NCBI GenBank assembly: GCA_902766585.1
Contig: CACXDV010000072.1
Span: forward strand, 1 to 12,157
Direction: 5' to 3'
Length of the DNA: 12,157 nt
Origin: an uncultured Ruminococcus sp.
Lineage (GTDB): Bacteria > Bacillota > Clostridia > Oscillospirales > Acutalibacteraceae
The notes beneath the pieces are model-generated. The model was not told the origin of the DNA, did not search any database, and was given only the letters and a program-made list of their open reading frames with translations. Positions 5,887 to 12,157 of this stretch are shown in pieces (position 1 is the first letter of the stretch; each line of letters opens with the position of its first letter). Position numbers and translations under genes: made by a program.

Positions 5887-7557
5887 TTACTTCTTCTTAA
5901 AGCCGTCCTTGAGAGAAACGCTTCGGTTAAATATAAGCCTTTCGGGATTGCTGTCCTTATCATTGCAGAAATAGCCAAGTCTCATAAACTGAAAATGCTG
6001 TATTCCCTCCAAGCCTGAAACAGAGGTCTCTATTTTGCAGTTTTTAAGTATCTTAAGGCTGTCGGGATTGATGTAATCAAGAAAATCCTTATCTCCGACA
6101 TCAGGCTCCGGATCCGTGAACATATTATCATAGAGCCTTACCTCAGCATCAAGATAATTATTTGCATCTACCCAGTGTACTGTTCCCCTGACCTTTCTTC
6201 CGTCCGGTGTATCTCCGCCCCTTGTAAGCGGATCATATTCTGCATAAACAGCAGTAACCCTGCCGTTTTCGTCCTTTTCGCATCCGGTACACTTTACGAT
6301 ATATGCAGATTTCAGTCTGACCTCATTTCCGGGATAGAAACGGTTATAGCCCTTCACCTTTTCCTCAAGGAAATCATCCGCTTCTATATATACTTCACGG
6401 CTGAAAGTGATTTTTCTTGTGCCGTCCTCCGGCTTCTGAGGATTGTTTTCGACCTCAAATTCCTCTGTCTTGTCCTCGGGATAATTTGTAATAATAAGCT
6501 TTACGGGGTTAAGAACACACATAACTCTCTGAGCATTTTCATTGAGATCATCTCTTAAACAATGCTCAAGGAAGCTGTATTCGACAACGCTGTTTGTTTT
6601 TGAAACGCCTATCTTTTCGCAGAAGTTCCTTATTGAAGCGGGAGTATAGCCCCTTCTTCTCAGACCGCAGAGAGTCGGCATACGGGGATCGTCCCAGCCT
6701 GCAACATAGCCGTCCTCAACAAGCTTGCGAAGCTTACGCTTGCTCATTACAGTATTATTGATCCCAAGTCTTGAGAACTCTATCTGACGCGGCTTGCAGG
6801 GAGCTGAAATATTATCTATTACCCAGTCATAAAGCGGTCTGTGAGCCTCAAATTCAAGTGTACAGAGAGAATGTGTAATACCCTCCAGCGCATCCTCTAT
6901 CGGATGAGCAAAGTCGTACATCGGATAAATGCACCACTTATCCCCTGTTCTGTGATGAGGTATGCGGTTTATACGATAGATAACGGGATCGCGCATATTG
7001 AAGTTTCCGCTTGCTAAATCAATTTTTGCGCGGAGAGTTTTTGTTCCCTCTTCAAATTCACCGTTCTTCATTCTTTCAAAAAGGTCAAGGCTTTCCTCTA
7101 TCGGTCTGTCACGATAGGGGCTTGTTGCTGGAGTGGTAAGGTCGCCGCGGTTTTCACGCATCTGTTCGGGAGTAAACTCACATACATAAGCAAGTCCCTT
7201 TTTGATAAGCTCCACTGCAAATTCATACATCTGCTCAAAATAGTCTGATGCAAAATAGAATCTGTCGTCCCAATGGAAGCCGAGCCAGCTTATATCCTCT
7301 TTAATAGCATCGATATATTCTACATCCTCTTTTGTCGGGTTGGTATCGTCCATTCTGAGGTTGCATATACCGCCGAATTTTTCAGCCGTACCGAAATCAA
7401 TGCATATAGCCTTTGCATGACCTATATGAAGGTAACCGTTCGGCTCGGGGGGGAAACGTGTATGAACAGTCTTGCCTTCATAAAAGCCTCCCTCGGCTAT
7501 ATCCTCCTTTATAAAATCCTGAATAAAATTTCCCGCAGAAATTATTTCATCTGCCAT
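5887..7557 (-). CDS. glnS: Glutaminyl-tRNA synthetase
   Basis: This 556-residue cytoplasmic class I synthetase attaches glutamine to tRNA(Gln). It carries RFPPEPNGYLHIGHAK at residues 34-49 with the HIGH motif at 44-47, and the second signature as VMSKRKL near residue 270. The C-terminal anticodon-binding beta-barrel region is also present (for example FSREVYIEADDF). Length matches the roughly 554 residues of the E. coli enzyme. An ATG two codons further upstream (7561-7563) would lie only 2 bases from the AGGAG site, whereas 7557 lies 8 bases away, so I chose 7557. It follows an unknown 153-residue gene and gltX at short distance. A GlnRS is not universal in Firmicutes, many of which make Gln-tRNA by the GatCAB route, so it may be an old acquisition (inference). 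Confidence 0.96.
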   Translation of the reverse strand: MADEIISAGNFIQDFIKEDIAEGGFYEGKTVHTRFPPEPNGYLHIGHAKAICIDFGTAEKFGGICNLRMDDTNPTKEDVEYIDAIKEDISWLGFHWDDRFYFASDYFEQMYEFAVELIKKGLAYVCEFTPEQMRENRGDLTTPATSPYRDRPIEESLDLFERMKNGEFEEGTKTLRAKIDLASGNFNMRDPVIYRINRIPHHRTGDKWCIYPMYDFAHPIEDALEGITHSLCTLEFEAHRPLYDWVIDNISAPCKPRQIEFSRLGINNTVMSKRKLRKLVEDGYVAGWDDPRMPTLCGLRRRGYTPASIRNFCEKIGVSKTNSVVEYSFLEHCLRDDLNENAQRVMCVLNPVKLIITNYPEDKTEEFEVENNPQKPEDGTRKITFSREVYIEADDFLEEKVKGYNRFYPGNEVRLKSAYIVKCTGCEKDENGRVTAVYAEYDPLTRGGDTPDGRKVRGTVHWVDANNYLDAEVRLYDNMFTDPEPDVGDKDFLDYINPDSLKILKNCKIETSVSGLEGIQHFQFMRLGYFCNDKDSNPERLIFNRSVSLKDGFKKK

Positions 7558-7565
7558 GTTCATCT

Positions 7566-7570
7566 CTCCT
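7566..7570 (-). promoter_or_regulatory. Ribosome binding site deciding the glnS start
   Basis: AGGAG on the minus strand is spaced 8 bases from the ATG at 7557 and only 2 bases from the ATG at 7563, favouring the downstream start (protein beginning MADEIIS). Confidence 0.7.
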
Positions 7571-7574
7571 TCGG

Positions 7575-8036
7575 TTATTTTCCTTTAAGCTTCTGAACAG
7601 TCTTTCGTTCTGCTGCGCGGCAATATGCCTTTATCTCAATTGAATCCATATAATTATCAAATACCCTGTCGCCGTGTTTTTTGAAATAATCAGGCACAGG
7701 ACAGAAAAGCCTTACCTTATTGGTCTGATCGAAAAACACTATCTGTACAGGACATTCCATTATCCTGCTTATTCCTGCAACAGTTAGCACACCGCATTCC
7801 TCAGCCGCCTCACTGCAGTTCCGAAGCTCCATTCCCGCCGCCTTAACAGCATCGAGTATCTCAGTATTCTCTGCTCCGGCAATTTTAGCCACTGCAACGC
7901 GCTGAGTATCATCTCTGAAATCGGTATCTATCACCGTCTGAACGGCATCAAGCATAAACTCATATCCGTAACTCCAGGTCGTCATATAATCAACCTGAAT
8001 CCAGCCGCCGTCATTCTTTATTTTTACGAACTGCAT
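7575..8036 (-). CDS. Unrecognised 153-residue protein between gltX and glnS
   Basis: I do not recognise the family. The protein is soluble-looking, with no signal peptide or membrane segment. It appears as an alpha/beta fold: a W/Y-rich N-terminus (GGWIQVDYMTTWSYGYEF, residues 10-27), a strand-helix stretch at 46-70 (VAVAKIAG, then AVKAAGMELRN), hydrophobic strands near 82-88 and 96-102, and a basic C-terminus (KTVQKLKGK). Five Cys (74, 81, 95, 112, 139) are present without a CxxC pair. The start ATG at 8036 has AGAGGG (8045-8050) 8 bases upstream; an in-frame TTG at 8072 lies inside gltX and is less likely. It lies 19 bases after gltX and 17 before glnS, so it is almost surely co-expressed with both synthetases. 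A role linked to tRNA charging or Glu/Gln supply is only a guess from position. Confidence 0.75.
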   Translation of the reverse strand: MQFVKIKNDGGWIQVDYMTTWSYGYEFMLDAVQTVIDTDFRDDTQRVAVAKIAGAENTEILDAVKAAGMELRNCSEAAEECGVLTVAGISRIMECPVQIVFFDQTNKVRLFCPVPDYFKKHGDRVFDNYMDSIEIKAYCRAAERKTVQKLKGK

Positions 8037-8055
8037 AACATTTACCCTCTGATCA

Positions 8056-9516
8056 TCAGGACAGCTTTTCAAGACCGTTTTTCAGTCTTCTGAGTGATTC
8101 CTCTCTGCCGAGTATATCAAGTATCTCCACAGCTCCGCCGGGTGTTACGGTCATGCCTGATGCAGCAATACGAACAGGCCACATAGCAGTACCGTTTTTC
8201 ACCTCAAGCTTCTGTGCAAGTCCGATAAGGCAGTCATGTATGCTTTCATTATCCCATACGGGAAGTGCCTCAAGAGCCTCAATACCTGCCTTGAGAAGTG
8301 CGGGGGAATTTTCAAGGTTCGTCTTGCTCTTTTTGTTTACGAAAAGCTCCTTGTCATAATCCGGCTGTTCAGCTAAAAATGCTATCTTCTCCGGTATTTC
8401 GGTAAGCCTTACTGTTCTCTGATGAAGAATTGAGGCTATCTTAATTCTGTCGAGCTGCTTGTCACCGAGTGCCTTATCAAAATACGGTGCTGCTGCCTGT
8501 GCGAACTGCTCAACAGTCATAGCCTTGATATATTCGCTGTTGAACCACTCAAGCTTATCATAATCAAATACTGACGGTGATTTGCTAATACCGTCGATAG
8601 AGAAATTCTCCACAAGCTCAGGCAGTGTAAACATTTCTCTGTTGTCCTTCGGCGCCCATCCGAGAAGCGCGATATAATTGATTATTGCTTCGGGAAGGAA
8701 GCCTGCCTTGACAAGATCCTCAAAGCTTGTTGCGCCATGACGCTTTGAAAGCTTTGAAGTTGTACCGTCATCATTTTTTCCCATGATGAGCGGGAGGTGG
8801 ATATATGTGGGAAGCTCCCAGCCGAATGCCTCATAAAGAAGATTGTATTTCGGTGTGGATGAAAGATATTCGCTGCCCCTTACAACATGGGTGATATTCA
8901 TTGTATGGTCATCTATTACATTTGCAAAATTGTATGTGGGATAGCCGTCTGCCTTGATAAGTATCTGATCCTGAAGCTCCTCATTTTCTACGGAAATAGT
9001 ACCGAAAACCGCATCCTCAAATGTCGTTGTTCCCTCAAGAGGCATTTTCTGGCGTATAACATAGGGCGTACCCTTTGCAAGCTGTTCGTTTATTTCCTCC
9101 TCGGAAAGATTACGGCAATGGCGGTCATAGCCTATACCTCTGTCCTCGGAATTGGTACGCAGACCGTCAAGTCTTTCCTTTGTGCAGAAGCAGCGGTAGG
9201 CATGACCGTTCTTTATAAGCTCCTCAGCATAGGGAAGGTACATATCCTTGCGCTCACTCTGTACATAGGGACCGTACTCTCCTCCGATATCCGGTCCTTC
9301 ATCATGCTTGAGACCTGCCGCCTTCATGGTATCATATATTACATCGACTGCTCCCTCGACCTTTCTTTCCTGGTCGGTATCCTCTATTCTCAGCACAAAA
9401 TCTCCGCCGAGGGATTTTGCAACGAGATATTCATAAAGAGCTGTTCTGAGATTTCCGACGTGCATAAAGCCTGTGGGACTTGGGGCAAATCTGGTTCTTA
9501 CTTTCTTATCTGCCAT
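8056..9516 (-). CDS. gltX: Glutamyl-tRNA synthetase
   Basis: This 486-residue cytoplasmic class I synthetase charges tRNA(Glu). FAPSPTGFMHVGNLRTALY at residues 10-28 holds the HIGH-type motif as HVGN, and KLSKR at 255-259 is the KMSKS-type loop. Cys109, Cys111, Tyr130 and Cys134 fit the zinc-ligand pattern known from E. coli GluRS (C-x-C, then Y-x-x-x-C). The alpha-helical anticodon-binding part fills the C-terminal half. The ATG follows AAGGAGT (9524-9530) with 7 bases between. It is the first gene after the promoter at 9567-9594 and probably heads an operon with the 153-residue gene, glnS, the membrane protein and glmU. The leader is short (about 45 bases), too short for a T-box. Whether the enzyme discriminates against tRNA(Gln), as expected beside GlnRS, cannot be read from the sequence. 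Confidence 0.97.
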   Translation of the reverse strand: MADKKVRTRFAPSPTGFMHVGNLRTALYEYLVAKSLGGDFVLRIEDTDQERKVEGAVDVIYDTMKAAGLKHDEGPDIGGEYGPYVQSERKDMYLPYAEELIKNGHAYRCFCTKERLDGLRTNSEDRGIGYDRHCRNLSEEEINEQLAKGTPYVIRQKMPLEGTTTFEDAVFGTISVENEELQDQILIKADGYPTYNFANVIDDHTMNITHVVRGSEYLSSTPKYNLLYEAFGWELPTYIHLPLIMGKNDDGTTSKLSKRHGATSFEDLVKAGFLPEAIINYIALLGWAPKDNREMFTLPELVENFSIDGISKSPSVFDYDKLEWFNSEYIKAMTVEQFAQAAAPYFDKALGDKQLDRIKIASILHQRTVRLTEIPEKIAFLAEQPDYDKELFVNKKSKTNLENSPALLKAGIEALEALPVWDNESIHDCLIGLAQKLEVKNGTAMWPVRIAASGMTVTPGGAVEILDILGREESLRRLKNGLEKLS

Positions 9517-9566
9517 TTTTATTACTCCTTTTATCTTTTTATCCGGAAAAACACCGTTACTACTAT

Positions 9567-9594
9567 ATTATACATATTTTTGCAGAAAATGCAA
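9567..9594 (-). promoter_or_regulatory. Candidate promoter of the gltX operon
   Basis: On the minus strand a perfect TATAAT (9572-9567) lies 16 bases after TTGCAT (9594-9589), a weak -35. The -35 and spacer contain an inverted repeat, TTGCA-5-TGCAA (9580-9594 on either strand), which could be a protein site or chance. Confidence 0.6.
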
Positions 9595-9597
9595 CGG

Positions 9598-9633
9598 TAA
9601 AATAAAAGCAGCCGGTACATCGAGCTTGCTGCT
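9598..9633 (-). terminator. Possible second terminator behind serA
   Basis: On the minus strand AGCAGC (9633-9628) can pair with GCTGCT (9612-9607) across a 15-base loop, followed by TTTATTTTA. It lies just after the stronger serA terminator and before the gltX promoter, so it may act as a backup. Confidence 0.45.
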
Positions 9634-9643
9634 GCCGCAAATG

Positions 9644-9686
9644 AAAAACGGCTGATGCACCGTAATTTATTCCGGTTCATCAGCCG
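9644..9686 (-). terminator. Intrinsic terminator of the serC-serA operon
   Basis: On the minus strand CGGCTGATG (9686-9678) pairs perfectly with CATCAGCCG (9657-9649). After one mismatch the stem continues with ACCG/CGGT, leaving a 10-base loop. Five T follow at once (9648-9644). It begins 18 bases after the serA stop. Confidence 0.9.
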
Positions 9687-9704
9687 AGCTGATCTTCAAT
9701 TATC

Positions 9705-10868
9705 TTATTTGATAACCCTTACACGAATAACACCGTCAATAGCAGCGATCTTGTCTGCAGCGGCATCGGTAACATCACTTGCAACGTCAAGAATAGTATA
9801 AGCATAATCCTTTCTTGACTTGCTGTCCATGCTTTCGATATTGTTGCCTGTCTCTGAAAGAGCGGCAGTAACGGTAGTAAGGATGCTGGGTACGTTCTTG
9901 TGGATAACGCATACTCTCTCCTTGCCTGCGCGGGGCATAGAAACAGCGGGAAGTGTAACGGAATTCTTGATATTTCCGTTCTCAAGGTAATCCTTGATTT
10001 CATCGGCAGCCATTTCTGCACAGTTATCCTCAGACTCAGGTGTTGATGCGCCGAGGTGAGGTGTTACGATAATGCCCTTTACGCCGATGATATCATCTGT
10101 AGCGAAGTCGGTAGTATAAGCAGCTACCTTACCCTCTTCAAGAGCTGCAATTATATCAGCGGATACTACGAGGTCTGCGCGTGAATAGTTGATAATTCTT
10201 ACGCCGTCCTTCATCTTTGAGATATTATCCTTATTGATAACGCCCTTTGTATCGGGTGTGAGCGGAACGTGTACTGTGATATAGTCGCACTCTGCGAAAA
10301 TTTCATCAAGGCTTACAACGTGTCTTACCTTATGTGAAATTCTGAGAGCATTGTCAACTGAAAGGAAGGGATCGTAGCCGATAACATTCATGCCGAGAGC
10401 TACTGCTGCATTGGCAACAAGAATACCGATAGCGCCAAGACCTACTACACCGAGTGTCTTGCCCTTGATTTCGGGGCCAACGAACTGGCTCTTGCCCTTT
10501 TCTACCATTTTGCCTACTGCATCGCCATTGCCCTTAAGTGTCTTTGCCCATTCGATACCGCCGACAACATCACGGCTGCTGATGAGCATAGCTGTGAGAA
10601 CAAGCTCTTTAACAGCATTTGCATTAGCGCCGGGAGTATTGAATACAACGATACCCTTTTCAGCACACTTATCAAGCGGGATATTGTTTACGCCTGCGCC
10701 TGCTCTTGCGATCGCAAGAAGGCTTTCGGGCATTTCCATGTCATGCATTGCTGCGCTGCGGACGAGTATTGCATCGGGAGACTGCACATCATCTGCAACT
10801 GTATAGTTATCGCCGAGACGTGAAAGACCTGCGGCGGATATTTTATTCAATGTCTGAATATTAAACAT
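9705..10868 (-). CDS. serA: D-3-phosphoglycerate dehydrogenase
   Basis: This 387-residue cytoplasmic enzyme oxidises 3-phosphoglycerate with NAD+, the first step of serine synthesis. The order is a substrate domain (about 1-95 and 275-310), a central NAD-binding Rossmann domain with GLGAIG at 143-148 and the ribose-binding Asp166 (GYDP), and a C-terminal ACT domain from about 318. Arg230 (in NYSRADLV) and His271 (in PHLGAST) are the expected catalytic residues. The Glu that normally completes the triad is not obvious: the region reads TDFATDD (253-259), so an Asp may replace it. The ACT domain suggests serine or other amino-acid control, as known in the family. The start has AAGGGTG (10875-10881) 6 bases upstream. 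It follows serC by 27 bases. Confidence 0.95.
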   Translation of the reverse strand: MFNIQTLNKISAAGLSRLGDNYTVADDVQSPDAILVRSAAMHDMEMPESLLAIARAGAGVNNIPLDKCAEKGIVVFNTPGANANAVKELVLTAMLISSRDVVGGIEWAKTLKGNGDAVGKMVEKGKSQFVGPEIKGKTLGVVGLGAIGILVANAAVALGMNVIGYDPFLSVDNALRISHKVRHVVSLDEIFAECDYITVHVPLTPDTKGVINKDNISKMKDGVRIINYSRADLVVSADIIAALEEGKVAAYTTDFATDDIIGVKGIIVTPHLGASTPESEDNCAEMAADEIKDYLENGNIKNSVTLPAVSMPRAGKERVCVIHKNVPSILTTVTAALSETGNNIESMDSKSRKDYAYTILDVASDVTDAAADKIAAIDGVIRVRVIK

Positions 10869-10895
10869 TTATATCACCCTTATATAATAATTTTA

Positions 10896-11981
10896 TCAGA
10901 TGTTGCGAGCCTCAAATTCGCCCATGAACTTAACGAGCTTTTCAACGCCCTCAACAGGCATAGCATTATAGATAGAAGCTCTCATTCCGCCTACGGATCT
11001 GTGACCCTTAAGGTTAACGAAATCATTTTCGGTTGCTTCCTTAACGAATTTAGCATCAAGCTCCTCGTTTCCTGTTATGAAGGGAACGTTCATAAGAGAT
11101 CTGTCCTCAGGAACAACCGTACCCTTGAAGAGCTTTGAGTTATCAAGGAAGTTATAAAGGATAGAAGCCTTCTTCTCGTTGATCTTCTTCATATTCTCAA
11201 GACCGCCGATATCATTCTTGATCCACTCAAGAACAAGCTTTGCTATATAGATAGTATAGCAGGGAGGTGTATTGAACATGGAACCGTTATCAGCATGAGT
11301 CTGAAAGTTGAGCATTGTGGGAGTGATATCCATAGCATGACCGATAAGGTCGTCACGGATAATAACGATAGTAACGCCTGCGGGCGCCATATTCTTCTGT
11401 GCGCCTGCATAGAGGATACCGAACTTTGAAACGTCGATAGGCTCTGAGAGAATGCATGAGGAAATATCTGCTACAAGCGGAACATCTCCTGTATCGGGAA
11501 GCTCATGGTATACTGTACCGTAGATAGTATTGTTCATGCAGATATAGAAATAGTCTGCATCCTTTGTGAAGGTTGAAGGATCAAGCTTCGGGATATATGA
11601 AAAAGTCTTGTCCTTTGAGGAAGCTACTACATTAGCCTGAATATATCTTGCTGCTTCCTTCTGAGCCTTTACAGCCCACTGGCCTGTAAGAACATAATCT
11701 GCCTTGCCGCTGCCTGTACCCAGATTCATGGGGATAGCTGCGAACTGTGTTGAAGCACCGCCCTGAAGGAACAGTACCTTATAATTATCGGGGATGTTCA
11801 TTACCTCACGAAGAAGAGCCTCTGCGCCCTCAATGATAGTTCCGTAGATCTTGGAACGGTGTGACATCTCCATTACCGACTGACCGCTGCCCTCATAGTC
11901 GAGCATTTCGGCTGCCGCCTTCTCAAGAACCGGCTGGGGCAGCATAGACGGACCTGCTGAAAAATTGTAAACTCTTTTCAT
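10896..11981 (-). CDS. serC: Phosphoserine aminotransferase
   Basis: This 361-residue PLP enzyme converts 3-phosphohydroxypyruvate and glutamate to phosphoserine and 2-oxoglutarate, the step after SerA; the family also serves in pyridoxal phosphate synthesis in some bacteria. Visible motifs are NFSAGPS at residues 6-12, MSHRS at 39-43, LQGGASTQF at 72-80, the PLP-binding Asp172 with following serines, and YAGAQKN at 191-197, where Lys196 is the PLP-binding residue. HRSVGGMRASIYNA near the C-terminus binds substrate phosphate. An in-frame ATG at 11996 overlaps the GGAGG site itself, so the start is the ATG at 11981, 8 bases after GGAGG. It is the first gene of the serC-serA operon. The phosphoserine phosphatase for the last step is not in the window. 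Confidence 0.97.
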   Translation of the reverse strand: MKRVYNFSAGPSMLPQPVLEKAAAEMLDYEGSGQSVMEMSHRSKIYGTIIEGAEALLREVMNIPDNYKVLFLQGGASTQFAAIPMNLGTGSGKADYVLTGQWAVKAQKEAARYIQANVVASSKDKTFSYIPKLDPSTFTKDADYFYICMNNTIYGTVYHELPDTGDVPLVADISSCILSEPIDVSKFGILYAGAQKNMAPAGVTIVIIRDDLIGHAMDITPTMLNFQTHADNGSMFNTPPCYTIYIAKLVLEWIKNDIGGLENMKKINEKKASILYNFLDNSKLFKGTVVPEDRSLMNVPFITGNEELDAKFVKEATENDFVNLKGHRSVGGMRASIYNAMPVEGVEKLVKFMGEFEARNI

Positions 11982-11989
11982 TTTTATTG

Positions 11990-11994
11990 CCTCC
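11990..11994 (-). promoter_or_regulatory. Ribosome binding site deciding the serC start
   Basis: GGAGG on the minus strand, 8 bases before the ATG at 11981, rules out the in-frame ATG at 11996, which abuts it. The chosen start gives the normal SerC N-terminus (MKRVYNFSAGP). Confidence 0.8.
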
Positions 11995-12034
11995 ATTTAT
12001 ATTTTTGCAAAAACCGGAAAACCCAATTAATGCA

Positions 12035-12049
12035 ATGATACTTTATCAT
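12035..12049. promoter_or_regulatory. Palindrome at the serC start point, possible operator
   Basis: ATGATA (12035-12040) and TATCAT (12044-12049) are perfect 6-base inverted arms with a 3-base centre. The palindrome overlaps the last bases of the -10 box and the expected start point. A repressor bound here would block the promoter. No known operator is matched, so the role is inference. Confidence 0.35.
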
Positions 12050-12076
12050 TATAATGCAAATAAAGCGATAAGTCAA
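12048..12076 (-). promoter_or_regulatory. Strong sigma-A promoter of serC-serA
   Basis: On the minus strand TTGACT (12076-12071), a 17-base spacer and a perfect TATAAT (12053-12048) make a near-consensus site. The leader is about 60 bases and ends with GGAGG. Confidence 0.82.
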
Positions 12077-12157
12077 TTGCAAGCGACAATTTTCAGGAAA
12101 AATATTTATTATTTCCGATTTTTACCATAATATGCTTACTGCACAAAAATGCTGCGG
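12077..12157. other. A/T-rich DNA upstream of serC, no gene seen
   Basis: The last 81 bases are A/T-rich and hold no supported coding start or RNA gene. A short inverted pair (GGAAA with TTTCC, about 12099-12119) is present. The ATG codons near the right edge lack ribosome sites. Confidence 0.4.

Noticed and set aside
9517..9566. T-box riboswitch before gltX
   Set aside because: The leader from the likely start point is only about 45 bases, lacks a specifier stem and antiterminator, and cannot hold a T-box.
12132..12157. Possible divergent gene starting near the right edge
   Set aside because: The ATG codons there have no ribosome site and too few codons remain to judge.

Overview
The window looks like an ordinary, mostly housekeeping stretch of a low-to-mid GC Gram-positive genome. 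The best guess is a Ruminococcus-like member of the Clostridia. The reasons are A/T-rich gaps, strong Shine-Dalgarno sites, sigma-A type promoters, TTG/GTG starts, a 387-residue ACT-domain SerA next to SerC, and the glmU-prs gene order known from Firmicutes. This assignment is inference from gene content; there is no rRNA to confirm it.

Left part (1-2335): the 5' end of aroA (EPSP synthase) leaves the window on the minus strand. Divergent from it are a two-gene unit of small membrane proteins (DUF4234-like, then DUF2752-like, joined by an ATGA overlap) behind a perfect-consensus promoter, and a separately promoted TPR-repeat protein that ends at a clear intrinsic terminator.

Middle part (2433-9594), all on the minus strand. 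Read in the direction of transcription it runs gltX (glutamyl-tRNA synthetase), an unrecognised 153-residue soluble protein, glnS (glutaminyl-tRNA synthetase), an unrecognised 138-residue membrane protein, a GlmU-like nucleotidyltransferase that lacks most of the acetyltransferase half, prs (PRPP synthase, probably with its own promoter), and two small membrane proteins that resemble each other. The first five genes are closely spaced, have no visible internal terminators and could be one operon from the promoter at 9567-9594. The theme is central precursor supply: charged Glu/Gln tRNA, UDP-GlcNAc for the cell wall, and PRPP for nucleotides.

Right part (9598-12157): a serC-serA operon for serine biosynthesis on the minus strand. 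It has a strong promoter, a palindrome at the start point, four regularly spaced (A/T)TGCAA words, and one good plus one weaker terminator downstream.

No mobile element, CRISPR array, tRNA, rRNA or convincing riboswitch was seen. The points most worth a second look are the shortened GlmU with an extra segment in its catalytic domain, the unknown gene between the two tRNA synthetases, the duplicated membrane-protein pair after prs, the DUF4234/DUF2752 pair, and the repeated motif at the serC promoter. I found no strong evidence for a wholly new system.
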